This document shows, in pieces, positions 9,686 through 17,613 of a DNA stretch of 64,000 bases. Each line of letters opens with the position of its first letter. The first letter of the stretch is position 1. The DNA lies in contig DATAZU010000005.1 in the NCBI GenBank assembly GCA_036271875.1, positions 62,001 through 126,000 on the forward strand. The letters are read 5' to 3'. A program made the translations under genes and the position numbers. The notes under the pieces were generated by a model that saw only the letters and a program-made list of their open reading frames with translations, searched no databases and was not told the DNA's origin. Origin of the DNA: Galbitalea sp036271875 (lineage in GTDB: Bacteria; Actinomycetota; Actinomycetes; Actinomycetales; Microbacteriaceae).

Positions 9686-10612
9686 CTACTTCTGCGGGGT
9701 GACGTTACTCCAGGCACCGAGCACGTAGTCCCAGAAACCGGGGACGTCGAGTCGCATCGGGATGAGGGCGTTCCTGTGCTCGGAGTGGAAGTCGACGACT
9801 GTCTCGCCGCTCGTGAACTCGCCGCTGGTCTCGACATCGACTCTCGCGGGCTTCGAGACGAAGAGGTCGGGTCGCGCGACGAACGCGACGGCACACACGT
9901 CGTGCAGCGCTTGACCGTCCCACTCATCTTCGAATGGGTTCGTCCAGAATGTCGCCAGAGGTCGAACGAAGTCAGCCCCCAACTCGCCGAGTTGATTCAT
10001 CCGGTGCTCGATTGTCTCATTCACGACCGCCTGGAGTGTGAGGTCGAGACCGACCATCGTCACCGTCCACCCGGCTTCGAAGACTTCGGATGCGGCATCC
10101 GGATCCGCGTAGATATTGAACTCGGCAGCTGGCGTCGCATTGCCGCGCGTATACGAGCCGCCCATGATCGTGAAGGATGCCGCCCAGTCAATAATGCGCG
10201 GCTCCCTGCGAAGCGCGAGCGCAATGTTGGTCAGCGGGCCGGTCGCGACCAGGTGGATTTCACCCGGTGCGTTTGCCAGCGCCTCGACAATGAGGTCCAC
10301 GGCCGACCTGTCGTCAACGGTTCCCTTCGCTGTGGGCAGGATCACGTCGCCGAGGCCGCCCTCGCCGTGCACGTGCTCGGCGGATTTCACAGTTCCCCGA
10401 AGCGGCTCGCCCGCGCCCGCGCTGATGGGAACGCTTCGGAAGCCGAGATAGTCGCGTAGCTCGAGCGCATTCTTCGTCGTCTTATCCACGCCGACGTTGC
10501 CACCGACAGTGGTCACCGCGACGAGTTCGAGGTTCGGGTCGCCGTGCGCCAGTAGCAGGGCCAGCGCGTCGTCGAGTCCGGGGTCACAGTCGATCAGAAG
10601 CTTCACTGGCAT
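9686..10612 (-). CDS. Nucleoside hydrolase (IUNH family)
   Basis: Hydrolyses the N-glycosidic bond of ribonucleosides to free base and ribose; 308 aa, the normal family length. The Ca2+-binding signature DCDPGLDDA is at residues 8-16, followed by LELVAVTTVGGNVGVDKTTKNAL. HVHGEGGLGD and the ATGPLTNIALAL segment are further hallmarks, and the C-terminal metal ligand Asp lies in the WDGQALHDVCAVAFV region. No signal peptide. It heads an operon with the DUF3516 helicase. Base preference (purine or pyrimidine) cannot be called. Confidence 0.93.
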   Translation of the reverse strand: MPVKLLIDCDPGLDDALALLLAHGDPNLELVAVTTVGGNVGVDKTTKNALELRDYLGFRSVPISAGAGEPLRGTVKSAEHVHGEGGLGDVILPTAKGTVDDRSAVDLIVEALANAPGEIHLVATGPLTNIALALRREPRIIDWAASFTIMGGSYTRGNATPAAEFNIYADPDAASEVFEAGWTVTMVGLDLTLQAVVNETIEHRMNQLGELGADFVRPLATFWTNPFEDEWDGQALHDVCAVAFVARPDLFVSKPARVDVETSGEFTSGETVVDFHSEHRNALIPMRLDVPGFWDYVLGAWSNVTPQK

Positions 10613-10738
10613 GCGTCAACGTTCCCACAATTTCACTGCTACCTAATTCAGGAAGATGTGTGACGGATGAGGCGGATGATGCCGTTCGGGTCGACATCCG
10701 CAACTCCTGCCTCAAGTTCTCCTGAAAAAGGTTGGTGG

Positions 10739-10767
10739 TTGACAGACTTAGCTACTGCCATTAGCTT
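10739..10767 (+). promoter_or_regulatory. Sigma-70 promoter of the hydrolase-TetR operon
   Basis: A perfect -35 hexamer TTGACA (10739-10744) is followed after 17 bases by TAGCTT (10762-10767), which fits the actinobacterial TAnnnT -10 pattern. The hydrolase ATG lies 34 bases downstream, behind an AAAAGGAA ribosome site. The right half of operator 1 overlaps the -10. Confidence 0.7.
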
Positions 10768-10787
10768 TAGGGCTATGAGAACTAGCC
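10750..10787. promoter_or_regulatory. Twin palindromic operators, probably for the downstream TetR
   Basis: Two palindromes of identical build lie 21 bases apart centre to centre: AGCTA-N7-TAGCT (10750-10766) and GGCTA-N7-TAGCC (10771-10787). The consensus is RGCTA-N7-TAGCY. The first overlaps the -10 box and the second covers the expected transcription start, an ideal place for repression. Spacing of two helical turns suggests cooperative binding on one DNA face. The obvious binder is the TetR protein encoded at the end of the same operon. Confidence 0.65.
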
Positions 10788-10801
10788 AAAAGGAATCAGC
10801 C

Positions 10802-11605
10802 ATGTCACACACACTCATGCTCGATCGCGAAGACGGTCGCATTGCCTACGACGTCCAGGGTGACGGTCCACTCGTCATCTGCGCGCCCGGGATGGGCGAT
10901 ATCCGCCAGACCTTCCGTTACCTGGTCCCGGCCCTGCTGGATGCCGGCTACCGCGTTGCCACCTTTGACATTCGAGGTCACGGTGAAAGCGACACCACCT
11001 TCCACTCGTATGACGACGAAGCCGAAGCCTCCGACATCATCGCCCTGGCGGAGCACCTCGGTTCTCGGGCGAGCGTTGTCGGCAATTCGATGGGCGCGGC
11101 TGCCGGAGTGATCGCCGCCGCCGCACGCCCCGAGCTGATCGGTTCGCTCGTGCTGGTCGGGCCCTACGCCCGCAATCCCAAGGTGAACCCGTTGATGATG
11201 GCCGTGATGCGCGTCGCAATGGCGGCGCCATGGGCAGCAGCGGTGTGGAAGGCGTACCTTCCGAGCCTCTACGCCGGACGCAAGCCGGCCGACCAGGCCG
11301 AGTTTGCCGCGGCGGCGAACGCGGCGATGCGGCGCAAGGGCTATGCCACTACGTTCTCGAAGACGACCCATCTCAGCCACGCGCCTGCCGAGGCCGTCCT
11401 CCCGCAGGTCCACGCGCCGGCTCTGGTCGTCATGGGCGAACTGGATCCGGATTTTCCGAACCCCGTCGAGGAGGCCGCCTGGATCAAGGACCAGCTGAAC
11501 GCCGAGGTACTGATGGTGCCCGAGGCGGGACACTATCCGCAGTCCCAGCAGCCCGAGCTCGTGAACCCGGCCGTCGTCGCGTTCCTGAAGGCCAACGTTG
11601 CCTAG
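10802..11605 (+). CDS. Alpha/beta hydrolase
   Basis: Soluble serine hydrolase of 267 aa. The catalytic triad can be assigned to Ser in the elbow VGNSMGAAAG, Asp in MGELDPDFPNP and His in EAGHYPQSQQPE near the C-terminus. The FDIRGHGESD strand and turn is typical of the fold. The ATG at 10802 is preceded by an AAAGGAATC ribosome site and is the only start compatible with the promoter at 10739-10767. The last 8 bases overlap the TetR gene. The pairing and the twin operators suggest a substrate-inducible detoxification or catabolic esterase; the substrate is unknown. Confidence 0.9.
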   Translation: MSHTLMLDREDGRIAYDVQGDGPLVICAPGMGDIRQTFRYLVPALLDAGYRVATFDIRGHGESDTTFHSYDDEAEASDIIALAEHLGSRASVVGNSMGAAAGVIAAAARPELIGSLVLVGPYARNPKVNPLMMAVMRVAMAAPWAAAVWKAYLPSLYAGRKPADQAEFAAAANAAMRRKGYATTFSKTTHLSHAPAEAVLPQVHAPALVVMGELDPDFPNPVEEAAWIKDQLNAEVLMVPEAGHYPQSQQPELVNPAVVAFLKANVA

Positions 11606-12155
11606 GGCCGGCCTCACCGAGGACCGCGTCGTCGACGAAGCGGAGCTCCTCGCTGACGAAGGCGAGCCTGTCACCCTTGCGGTGCTGGCTCGCCGCCTCG
11701 GCGTTCAGGTACCGAGCCTCTACAAGCACGTCGCGAGCCTCGACGATGTCGGTCGACTCATCTCCATCCGGGCGAGAAACGAGATCGGGACCGTACTCGC
11801 TCAGGCAACGGTCGGAAAGGCCGGCCCGGATGCCATCGCCGCTCTCGCGGTCGCCTATCGCGACTGGGCAATGGCGCATCCGTCGCGCTACGCGACGACG
11901 CTGCGAGCGCCCAACCTCGATGATCCCCAGGACATGGCGGCATCCAGCCGCGCGATCGACGTCATCTTCGCTGTTCTCGCCGGCTACGGGCTGACCGACG
12001 ACGATGCCATCGACGCCACGCGGATGCTGCGGTCACTGCTGCACGGATTCGTTACACTCACCGCGGCCGGCGCCTTTGCCCTGCCCGATCTCGACAGGAC
12101 CTTTGCGCGGATGATCGCCTCGCTCCAGCAGAACCTCGCCAACTGGTCCGCCTGA
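11598..12155 (+). CDS. TetR/AcrR transcriptional regulator (WHG-domain type)
   Basis: Repressor of 185 aa. The N-terminal helix-turn-helix reads PVTLAVLARRLGVQVPSLYKHVASLDD. The C-terminal ligand domain has the Trp-rich start AYRDWAMAHPSRYATTL seen in the WHG (TetR_C_33) family. A TTG at 11598 inside the hydrolase gene is the first possible start that keeps the whole DNA-binding domain, and implies coupled translation. It most likely controls its own operon through the palindromes at 10750-10787. Confidence 0.88.
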   Translation: MPRAGLTEDRVVDEAELLADEGEPVTLAVLARRLGVQVPSLYKHVASLDDVGRLISIRARNEIGTVLAQATVGKAGPDAIAALAVAYRDWAMAHPSRYATTLRAPNLDDPQDMAASSRAIDVIFAVLAGYGLTDDDAIDATRMLRSLLHGFVTLTAAGAFALPDLDRTFARMIASLQQNLANWSA

Positions 12156-12168
12156 GGCGTTCAACGGG

Positions 12169-13527
12169 TCAGCTCGTGCTGCGTGCGGCGTTGGCACGAA
12201 CTCGGCGACGCAACGCGATCTGGACTCCGAAAAGCAATGCACCGAAGACGAACAGCGCGAGCGCAACGCCCAGCGTCGGTGTCGGGTTGACGCCGGTCGT
12301 TGGCAGCAGGTCAACAAACCGGAATCCGTCCGCGAGCGTCACGGAAGTGCCACCGTCAGTCACAACGACATCCACTGATCCGGCTGAATGCGCTGGCGTC
12401 CTCGCGGTGATCGTCGTCGATGAGGTAACCGTCACGTTGGTTGCGGGAACGCCGTCGAACGTTACGGTCGCACCACTGGTGAACCCGAAACCGTGGATCG
12501 TCACCGCCGTTCCGCCGCTGGTCGCGCCGGAAGGGGACGTCACGCCAGAGACCGCGAGATTCGCGCCGAAGACGGCAATGGTGTTGGGATTGTAATTGGC
12601 AACATAGACGCGGTCCGCTGCGTCGATCCCGATCCCGTACGGCCCATCCAAACTCGTGTCAGCGCCGGTAATTGTCGTGGTGGGCGCGATGTTGCCTGTC
12701 GCGGATGCCGAATACTCGGTGATCATGCTGCTTGCGTAGTTTGCGGCATAGATGTTTCCAGCATGGTCGAGCGCCACGTAGTGGGGTTTTGAGAGCTCGG
12801 TGTTACTGCCGGTAATGACACGAAGCGGTGCGACGTTCCCGCTGGCGTCCGCAGCGAAGATACTGATCGAATTCGTGCCGGCATCGGGAACAATGATCGA
12901 GCCATCGGGCGCAAGCGTGACCGAGTCAAGGGCGCCGATCCCAGAGGAGAGGCCGGTAACCGCGCCCGCGATCTGTGCGCTCGGAGCGGCATTCCCGTTT
13001 GCATTCGCCGCAAAGACATCAACGGCGCCGGTTCCGTAGTCCGCAACATAGACGGTGCCAGACGGGGCGACGGCAATGCCGGAGGCATTACTGAGAGTTG
13101 TGGCTGCCCCAGTGATCACACGATCGGGCGCGATATTGCCGCTCGCTCCCGCCGCGAAACGTTCAACCTTGGTTGTGTCGGACGTGACCCACAAATTCCC
13201 AGCGCTGTCGAGCGCAATGCCCGCCGTAAACTCGAGGCCGGTATTTGGGCCACTGATGATTCGCTCGGGCACGGCATTGCCCGTGGCCCCGGGCGCAAAT
13301 ACGATGATCGCACCGCCGAAGATCGACACGTAAGTAGTGCCGTCTGGCGCAACGGCAAAGCCGTCGAGTTCGCCTATTGACGTGTCCGGTCCCGAGATCA
13401 GTTGGATCGGCGTCGGGTCGACGTTCGCCGCTTGGGCGGATGCGCTCGCCACGAGAACACCGGCCAGACCAAAACTGACCGCGGCCGAAAACATGGCAAT
13501 ACGGCGGAGAGACTTCGCGAGCATCAA
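12169..13527 (-). CDS. Cell-wall-anchored surface protein with NHL-like repeats and IPT/TIG domain (LPXTG)
   Basis: Exported protein of 452 aa. A signal peptide with basic start and hydrophobic core ends near ASASAQA (about residue 33). Next come repeated units of the form GIALDSAGNLWVTS / VAPSGTVYVADYG / ITGADTSL, which look like blades of an NHL-type beta-propeller. An IPT/TIG immunoglobulin-like domain follows (about 330-405, with TSGGTAVTIHGFGF). The C-terminus has the sortase signal LPTTG (408-412), a hydrophobic stretch and a basic tail. It should be covalently attached to peptidoglycan by a sortase encoded elsewhere. Ligand or adhesive role unknown; no neighbour explains it. Confidence 0.85.
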   Translation of the reverse strand: MMLAKSLRRIAMFSAAVSFGLAGVLVASASAQAANVDPTPIQLISGPDTSIGELDGFAVAPDGTTYVSIFGGAIIVFAPGATGNAVPERIISGPNTGLEFTAGIALDSAGNLWVTSDTTKVERFAAGASGNIAPDRVITGAATTLSNASGIAVAPSGTVYVADYGTGAVDVFAANANGNAAPSAQIAGAVTGLSSGIGALDSVTLAPDGSIIVPDAGTNSISIFAADASGNVAPLRVITGSNTELSKPHYVALDHAGNIYAANYASSMITEYSASATGNIAPTTTITGADTSLDGPYGIGIDAADRVYVANYNPNTIAVFGANLAVSGVTSPSGATSGGTAVTIHGFGFTSGATVTFDGVPATNVTVTSSTTITARTPAHSAGSVDVVVTDGGTSVTLADGFRFVDLLPTTGVNPTPTLGVALALFVFGALLFGVQIALRRRVRANAARSTS

Positions 13528-13625
13528 GAAACCATTTCGTCGGGAACTTACAGAACTCTAGCGGGGCAACCGATCGTTCCGGCCACAAGCCGCGCCCGTC
13601 GGAGGGCGACCCGTCACGGATTTTG

Positions 13626-13639
13626 TATGATCTTGTGTG
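13626..13639 (+). promoter_or_regulatory. -10 box for a leaderless transcript of the SDR gene
   Basis: TATGAT (13626-13631) lies 5 bases before the GTG at 13637, so transcription should begin at or next to the start codon. No Shine-Dalgarno sequence and no good -35 hexamer are present. Leaderless genes of this design are common in actinomycetes. Confidence 0.5.
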
Positions 13640-15091
13640 ACTTCTGATCAAGCGGGCATCGATCCGCAGAAGCTGGCTGTCACACTTGAGGTGCTCGGCA
13701 TCCTGCAGGAATTGGATGAGGAACATCCCGACTTCCTCACCGTGCGGCGCGCGACCGCGCAGATGTTCAAAGCCGTGAAGAAGGCTCGACGGCTCGAGCT
13801 TCGCGCGCAGGTGGCCGAGGCCGACCGCGGGGTTGTCGCCGCGACGGCGACGGGAGCTGCCGACCGGATCGACGACGAGACCCGCGGCATCCCCCTGGCA
13901 ACCAGCACCGATGCACCCATTGCCGGAACGCTCCTGAAGTCCCGCGCCTGCTACATCTGCAAGAGGCACTACACGCGGGTCGATGCTTTCTACCACCAGC
14001 TCTGCCCCGACTGCGCCGCCATGAGTCATGCCAAGCGGGACGCGAGAACGGATCTCACGGGCAAACGCGCACTGCTCACCGGCGGCCGCGCCAAGATCGG
14101 AATGTACATCGCGCTGCGGTTACTGCGTGATGGCGCGCACACGACCATCACGACACGGTTCCCGCGGGATGCAGTGCGCCGATTCCAGGGGCTGCCAGAC
14201 TCCGCCGACTGGCTGCATCGACTTCGAATCGTCGGAATCGATCTGCGCGATCCGGCGCAGGTGATCGGGCTGGCCGACGCCATGATCGCGGCCGGCCCAC
14301 TCGACATCCTCATCAACAACGCGGCGCAGACAGTGCGCCGCTCCCCCGGTGCGTACGCGCCCCTCGCGGAGGCGGAGCTCGCGCCGCTGCCGGATGGCCC
14401 GCTACCCGAACTTCTGACCTTCGGACACACCAATGACGCGCACCCGCAGGCTCTTGCCGCTTCGGTCACGAGTCATCCGATCCTGGCGGCCGCGGTAAAC
14501 GCCGATCGACTAACGGCGGACGCGATGACTGCCGGATCGACCTCGCTTGCCCGCCTCGCTGCGGGAACGGCAATCGACGCCGGGGGGCTCGTCCCGGACA
14601 CTCACGACGCCAACAGCTGGACCCAGCACGTGCAGGAAGTTGAACCGCTCGAACTACTCGAGGTGCAGCTGGCCAACATGACCGCGCCGTTCCTGCTGAT
14701 CAGCAGACTGAGACCGGCGCTGGCGGCCTCCACGGCGCGTCGTAAATACATCGTGAACGTGTCCGCGATGGAGGGTGTGTTCTCTCGTCGGTATAAGGGG
14801 CCGGGGCATCCGCACACCAACATGGCCAAGGCGGCGCTGAACATGTTGACGCGCACCAGTGCCGGCGAGATGTTCGAAACCGACGGCATCCTGATGACCA
14901 GCGTTGACACCGGCTGGATCACCGATGAGCGCCCTCATCCGACCAAGGTTCGCCTCGCGGAAGAAGGATTTCACGCCCCGCTCGATCTGGTGGATGGAGC
15001 GGCCCGCGTCTACGATCCAATCGTTCAGGGTGAAGCGGGCAACGATCTCTACGGCGTCTTTGTGAAGGACTACCGGCGCTCAGACTGGTAA
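13637..15091 (+). CDS. SDR-family protein with N-terminal zinc-ribbon-like motif
   Basis: Unusual 484-aa short-chain dehydrogenase/reductase. A helical N-terminal region (1-100) is followed by a four-cysteine motif, CYIC (105-108) and CPDC (123-126), likely to bind zinc. A Rossmann domain then starts with KRALLTGGRAKIGMYIALRLL and carries DILINNAAQT. At the usual YxxxK position the sequence reads TNMAK (Thr394 to Lys398), so the catalytic tyrosine is replaced, although the preceding serine strand (NVSAMEG) is intact. GHPHTNMAKAALNML looks like a conserved family block rather than decay. An insertion separates the NAG region from the active site. Function unknown; it may be a non-classical reductase or a nucleotide-binding sensor. 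Confidence 0.82.
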   Translation: MTSDQAGIDPQKLAVTLEVLGILQELDEEHPDFLTVRRATAQMFKAVKKARRLELRAQVAEADRGVVAATATGAADRIDDETRGIPLATSTDAPIAGTLLKSRACYICKRHYTRVDAFYHQLCPDCAAMSHAKRDARTDLTGKRALLTGGRAKIGMYIALRLLRDGAHTTITTRFPRDAVRRFQGLPDSADWLHRLRIVGIDLRDPAQVIGLADAMIAAGPLDILINNAAQTVRRSPGAYAPLAEAELAPLPDGPLPELLTFGHTNDAHPQALAASVTSHPILAAAVNADRLTADAMTAGSTSLARLAAGTAIDAGGLVPDTHDANSWTQHVQEVEPLELLEVQLANMTAPFLLISRLRPALAASTARRKYIVNVSAMEGVFSRRYKGPGHPHTNMAKAALNMLTRTSAGEMFETDGILMTSVDTGWITDERPHPTKVRLAEEGFHAPLDLVDGAARVYDPIVQGEAGNDLYGVFVKDYRRSDW

Positions 15092-15355
15092 AGCGGATTC
15101 GTACCCCGGTTTTTTCGCAGTTTGTACCCCGATTGGGTTCATTAACAAAACCCAGTCGGTCTACCCCGGTCGCAAAAGCGCGGCAACTCAGGGGTCGCAA
15201 TCGCCGTTCCCCCGCGCGCTGAGGTAGACCGATCTGTCCGACGTCCCCCTAAAGGGGGACCCAATCATCGCGTCATAGTTGTACCCCGATCCGGTCTCTC
15301 TTGTCATAAGCGGCCCGAACCCGAACCGGGCCCGCCCGAAGAATCAGGATCCGTA
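15092..15355. promoter_or_regulatory. Repeat-rich intergenic region upstream of the SigK-like gene
   Basis: Holds four copies of the motif KTACCCCGR, all on the plus strand: 15101-15109, 15124-15132, 15161-15169 (CTACCCCGG) and 15281-15289. It also holds a near-palindrome GATTGGGTT / AACCCAGTC (15131-15157), a 9-base inverted pair CGGTCTACC (15157-15165) and GGTAGACCG (15223-15231), and a hairpin GTCCCCC-TAAA-GGGGGAC (15243-15260). No open frame in it looks coding. It probably carries the promoter and control sites of the sigma factor gene, and perhaps a terminator for the SDR gene. Confidence 0.55.
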
Positions 15356-15916
15356 ATGCCAAATCTCTCCGAGCACGAACCAGAAGCAGCACTCCTCACC
15401 GCAGTTGCCAGTGGGGACCGAGTAGCTTTCAGCCAGTTGTACGACCGCATGCAGCCCCGCGTACTCGGGCTCTCCATGCGGATTCTTCGCGACATTAGCC
15501 ACGCCGAGGAGGTCTCACAAGAGGTCTTCCTCGAGGTCTGGCAGCTGGCTGCAACCTTTGACGCCTCCAAAGGATCGGCGATCAGCTGGATCCTGCGAAA
15601 GGCTCACAGCCGCGCGATCGACCGCGTCCGTTCGTCCCAGACTCGGCGCGCACGCGACCTGCGTGTCGGCGTTCGCGACCTGGCCGAGCCGAGCTCAGAC
15701 ATCCTCGAGACCGTCGCTCTCAAGATCAACAGCGAAAAGGTGTCTCGTGCGCTCGGCGCCCTGCCGGTTACCCAGCGCGAAGCGGTCTCGCTCGCTCACC
15801 TCGGCGGGTACTCCCACAGTGAGGTCTCAGAGATGCTCCAGGTTCCGATTGGTACGGTTAAAACCAGAATCCGCGCCGGTATCGATCGACTTCGCGTCGA
15901 ACTCGCGGCCGCGTAG
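15356..15916 (+). CDS. ECF RNA polymerase sigma factor, SigK-like
   Basis: Sigma factor of 186 aa. Region 2 is AFSQLYDRMQPRVLGLSMRIL to SQEVFLEVWQLAATFD, and includes the polymerase- and -10-binding helices. Region 4 ends in a helix-turn-helix, GYSHSEVSEMLQVPIGTVKTR, for the -35. It resembles actinobacterial SigK, which is usually followed by the membrane anti-sigma factor RskA. Here no such gene follows; the next gene is a cold-shock protein behind a gap. Either the regulator lies elsewhere, or activity is set at transcription by the repeat-rich upstream region. Confidence 0.88.
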   Translation: MPNLSEHEPEAALLTAVASGDRVAFSQLYDRMQPRVLGLSMRILRDISHAEEVSQEVFLEVWQLAATFDASKGSAISWILRKAHSRAIDRVRSSQTRRARDLRVGVRDLAEPSSDILETVALKINSEKVSRALGALPVTQREAVSLAHLGGYSHSEVSEMLQVPIGTVKTRIRAGIDRLRVELAAA

Positions 15917-16067
15917 CTTACCCGTCACATTTCGTCGCAAAGACACGATTTGGCGGCGATGTGTTGCTCAAAGGGTGTCAGGCACTAGTGTTAGCCGTGC
16001 ATTATCGCGCTCAGCTGCGTGGTGATCGTGAGGCTCCGGGATTCGGGACCGACCGAATTGCATCAAC

Positions 16068-16073
16068 AAGGAG
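16068..16073 (+). promoter_or_regulatory. Ribosome binding site that fixes the cold-shock start
   Basis: AAGGAG lies 8 bases before the ATG at 16082. Because of it the start at 16082 is preferred over upstream in-frame codons. The 165 bases between the sigma gene and this ATG presumably hold the promoter and a long 5' leader, as is usual for cold-shock mRNAs. Confidence 0.7.
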
Positions 16074-16081
16074 TTCCAAGC

Positions 16082-16285
16082 ATGGCAACAGGTACTGTCA
16101 AATGGTTTAACGCCGAGAAGGGTTTCGGGTTCATTTCGCCCGAAGACGGAAGCGCTGACGTTTTCGCCCACTACTCGGCCATCGCGACGAGCGGCTACCG
16201 TTCGCTCGACGAGAACCAGAAGGTCGAGTTCGAGGTCGCACAGGGTCCCAAGGGTCCTCAGGCCGAGAACATCCGCCCCATCTAG
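16082..16285 (+). CDS. Cold-shock protein (CspA family)
   Basis: RNA chaperone of 67 aa, a single OB-fold cold-shock domain. The RNA-binding motifs are both intact: RNP1 KGFGFI (13-18) and RNP2 VFAHY (27-31). TVKWFNAEKGFGFI and the end GPQAENIRPI are typical. The protein binds single-stranded RNA and prevents secondary structure at low temperature or during growth changes. A strong terminator follows, so it is a one-gene transcript. Confidence 0.97.
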   Translation: MATGTVKWFNAEKGFGFISPEDGSADVFAHYSAIATSGYRSLDENQKVEFEVAQGPKGPQAENIRPI

Positions 16286-16300
16286 TCCTTATCGGTTCGT

Positions 16301-16338
16301 AAGCCCTCGGCGTCCGCACGGATGCCGGGGGCTTTCGG
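16301..16338 (+). terminator. Intrinsic terminator after the cold-shock gene
   Basis: AAGCCCTCGGC (16301-16311) pairs with GCCGGGGGCTT (16324-16334) in an 11-bp stem with one wobble pair and a 12-base loop, followed by TTTC. It ends the csp message 16 bases after the stop. Confidence 0.75.
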
Positions 16339-16362
16339 CATCCGTCGCCTAAACTTGGGCTC

Positions 16363-17613
16363 ATGGACGACGCCACACTCGACGCGCTCCGACGAGCCAT
16401 CGAAGCGGCGCCAGAGGACATCCATCTCCGACTTCACCTGGGCAGAATGCTGCTGGAGGCCGGCCGGCGCGATGACGCGATCTCCGAGGCGGCCGCTGCA
16501 CTGCACCGCGCGCCCGGTGATCGGGATGCTCGGCGACTCATGGCGGACGCCATGACGGACACGACCGCGACTCCCCCGCCGTCCCCACCCGACGCTGCGC
16601 GCGGGACGGGGCCCGCAGCCCCCGCCAAGACTCCGACCAGGGACCATGAGCCCGGTTTTGACTGGAAGGCCGCTGAGAGCGAGGTCGAGGATCTGGCGGG
16701 ACCGATGTTCGTCGAGGACGCGGAGGACGGCGTCGCCGCCTTCGACGTTGAGCGGTCGACGCTGACTCTCAAGGATGTCGGCGGCATGCAGTCGGTCAAG
16801 GACCGCCTCACCGCCGCGTTCCTCGCTCCGCTGCGCAACCCCGAGCTGCGGGCGCTCTACGGCAAGAGCCTGCGCGGCGGCCTGCTCATGTACGGACCTC
16901 CCGGATGCGGCAAGACGTTCATCGCGCGCGCTCTCGCCGGAGAACTGGGTGCCAAGTTCATCTCGGTTGGCATCTCGGACATCCTCGATCCCTACATCGG
17001 GGTCAGCGAGCGCAATGTGCACGAGTTGTTTTCCCTTGCCCGCCGTGAGGCGCCCGTCGTCGTCTTTCTTGATGAGATCGATGCGCTTGGCCAACGACGG
17101 AGCATGACACGCAACAGCGGCCGCAACACCGTCAACCAGATCCTGACCGAGCTGGACGGCGTAGATGCGGCAAACGAGGGCGTGTTTGTCCTCGCCGCCA
17201 CCAACCAGCCGTGGGATGTGGACCCAGCCCTGCGGCGTCCCGGTCGGTTTGATCGCACCATTCTCGTGCTCCCACCGGATCAGGCAGCGCGTGAAGCGAT
17301 CTTTCGCTATCACCTCGCCAGCCGACCCGTCGAGGGAATCGACCTGGCCGCGCTCGCGCGCGCCTCCGACGGCCTCTCGGGCGCCGACATCGCATACGTC
17401 TGCGAGGTCGCTGCCGAGCACGCACTTACGGACAGCGCGCTGTCCGGGGTTACCCGCCTCATCTCGATGATTGATGTGACGGCGGCCCTGAAAGAGGTCA
17501 CGCCGTCGATCTCGTCCTGGCTCGACAGCGCGAGGAACGTCGTCTTGTTCGGAGACGGCGACGGCACATACGCCGAGCTGAAGACCTACCTGAAGATGGT
17601 CAAGCGGTTGTGA
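16363..17613 (+). CDS. AAA+ ATPase with N-terminal TPR-like repeat (Vps4/Cdc48-type module)
   Basis: Cytoplasmic ATPase of 416 aa. Residues 5-63 form a TPR-like helical repeat (LRLHLGRMLLEAGRRDDAISEAAAAL), and a Pro/Ala-rich linker runs to about 100. The AAA domain has Walker A GPPGCGKT (178-185), Walker B VVVFLDEID (232-240), sensor 1 ATN (279-281) and arginine fingers in RRPGRFDR (291-298), so it should be active as a hexamer. Its stop overlaps the start of a TPR membrane protein by GTGA, and a paralogue follows. The three genes form one operon. The likely role is ATP-driven remodelling of a complex held by the membrane TPR proteins; this is inference and no named system matches. Confidence 0.9.
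   Translation: MDDATLDALRRAIEAAPEDIHLRLHLGRMLLEAGRRDDAISEAAAALHRAPGDRDARRLMADAMTDTTATPPPSPPDAARGTGPAAPAKTPTRDHEPGFDWKAAESEVEDLAGPMFVEDAEDGVAAFDVERSTLTLKDVGGMQSVKDRLTAAFLAPLRNPELRALYGKSLRGGLLMYGPPGCGKTFIARALAGELGAKFISVGISDILDPYIGVSERNVHELFSLARREAPVVVFLDEIDALGQRRSMTRNSGRNTVNQILTELDGVDAANEGVFVLAATNQPWDVDPALRRPGRFDRTILVLPPDQAAREAIFRYHLASRPVEGIDLAALARASDGLSGADIAYVCEVAAEHALTDSALSGVTRLISMIDVTAALKEVTPSISSWLDSARNVVLFGDGDGTYAELKTYLKMVKRL

Noticed and set aside
15092..15355. Short CRISPR-like array from repeated TACCCC motifs
   Set aside because: The repeated unit is only 9 bases and the spacing is irregular (23, 37 and 120 bases); no cas genes are present.
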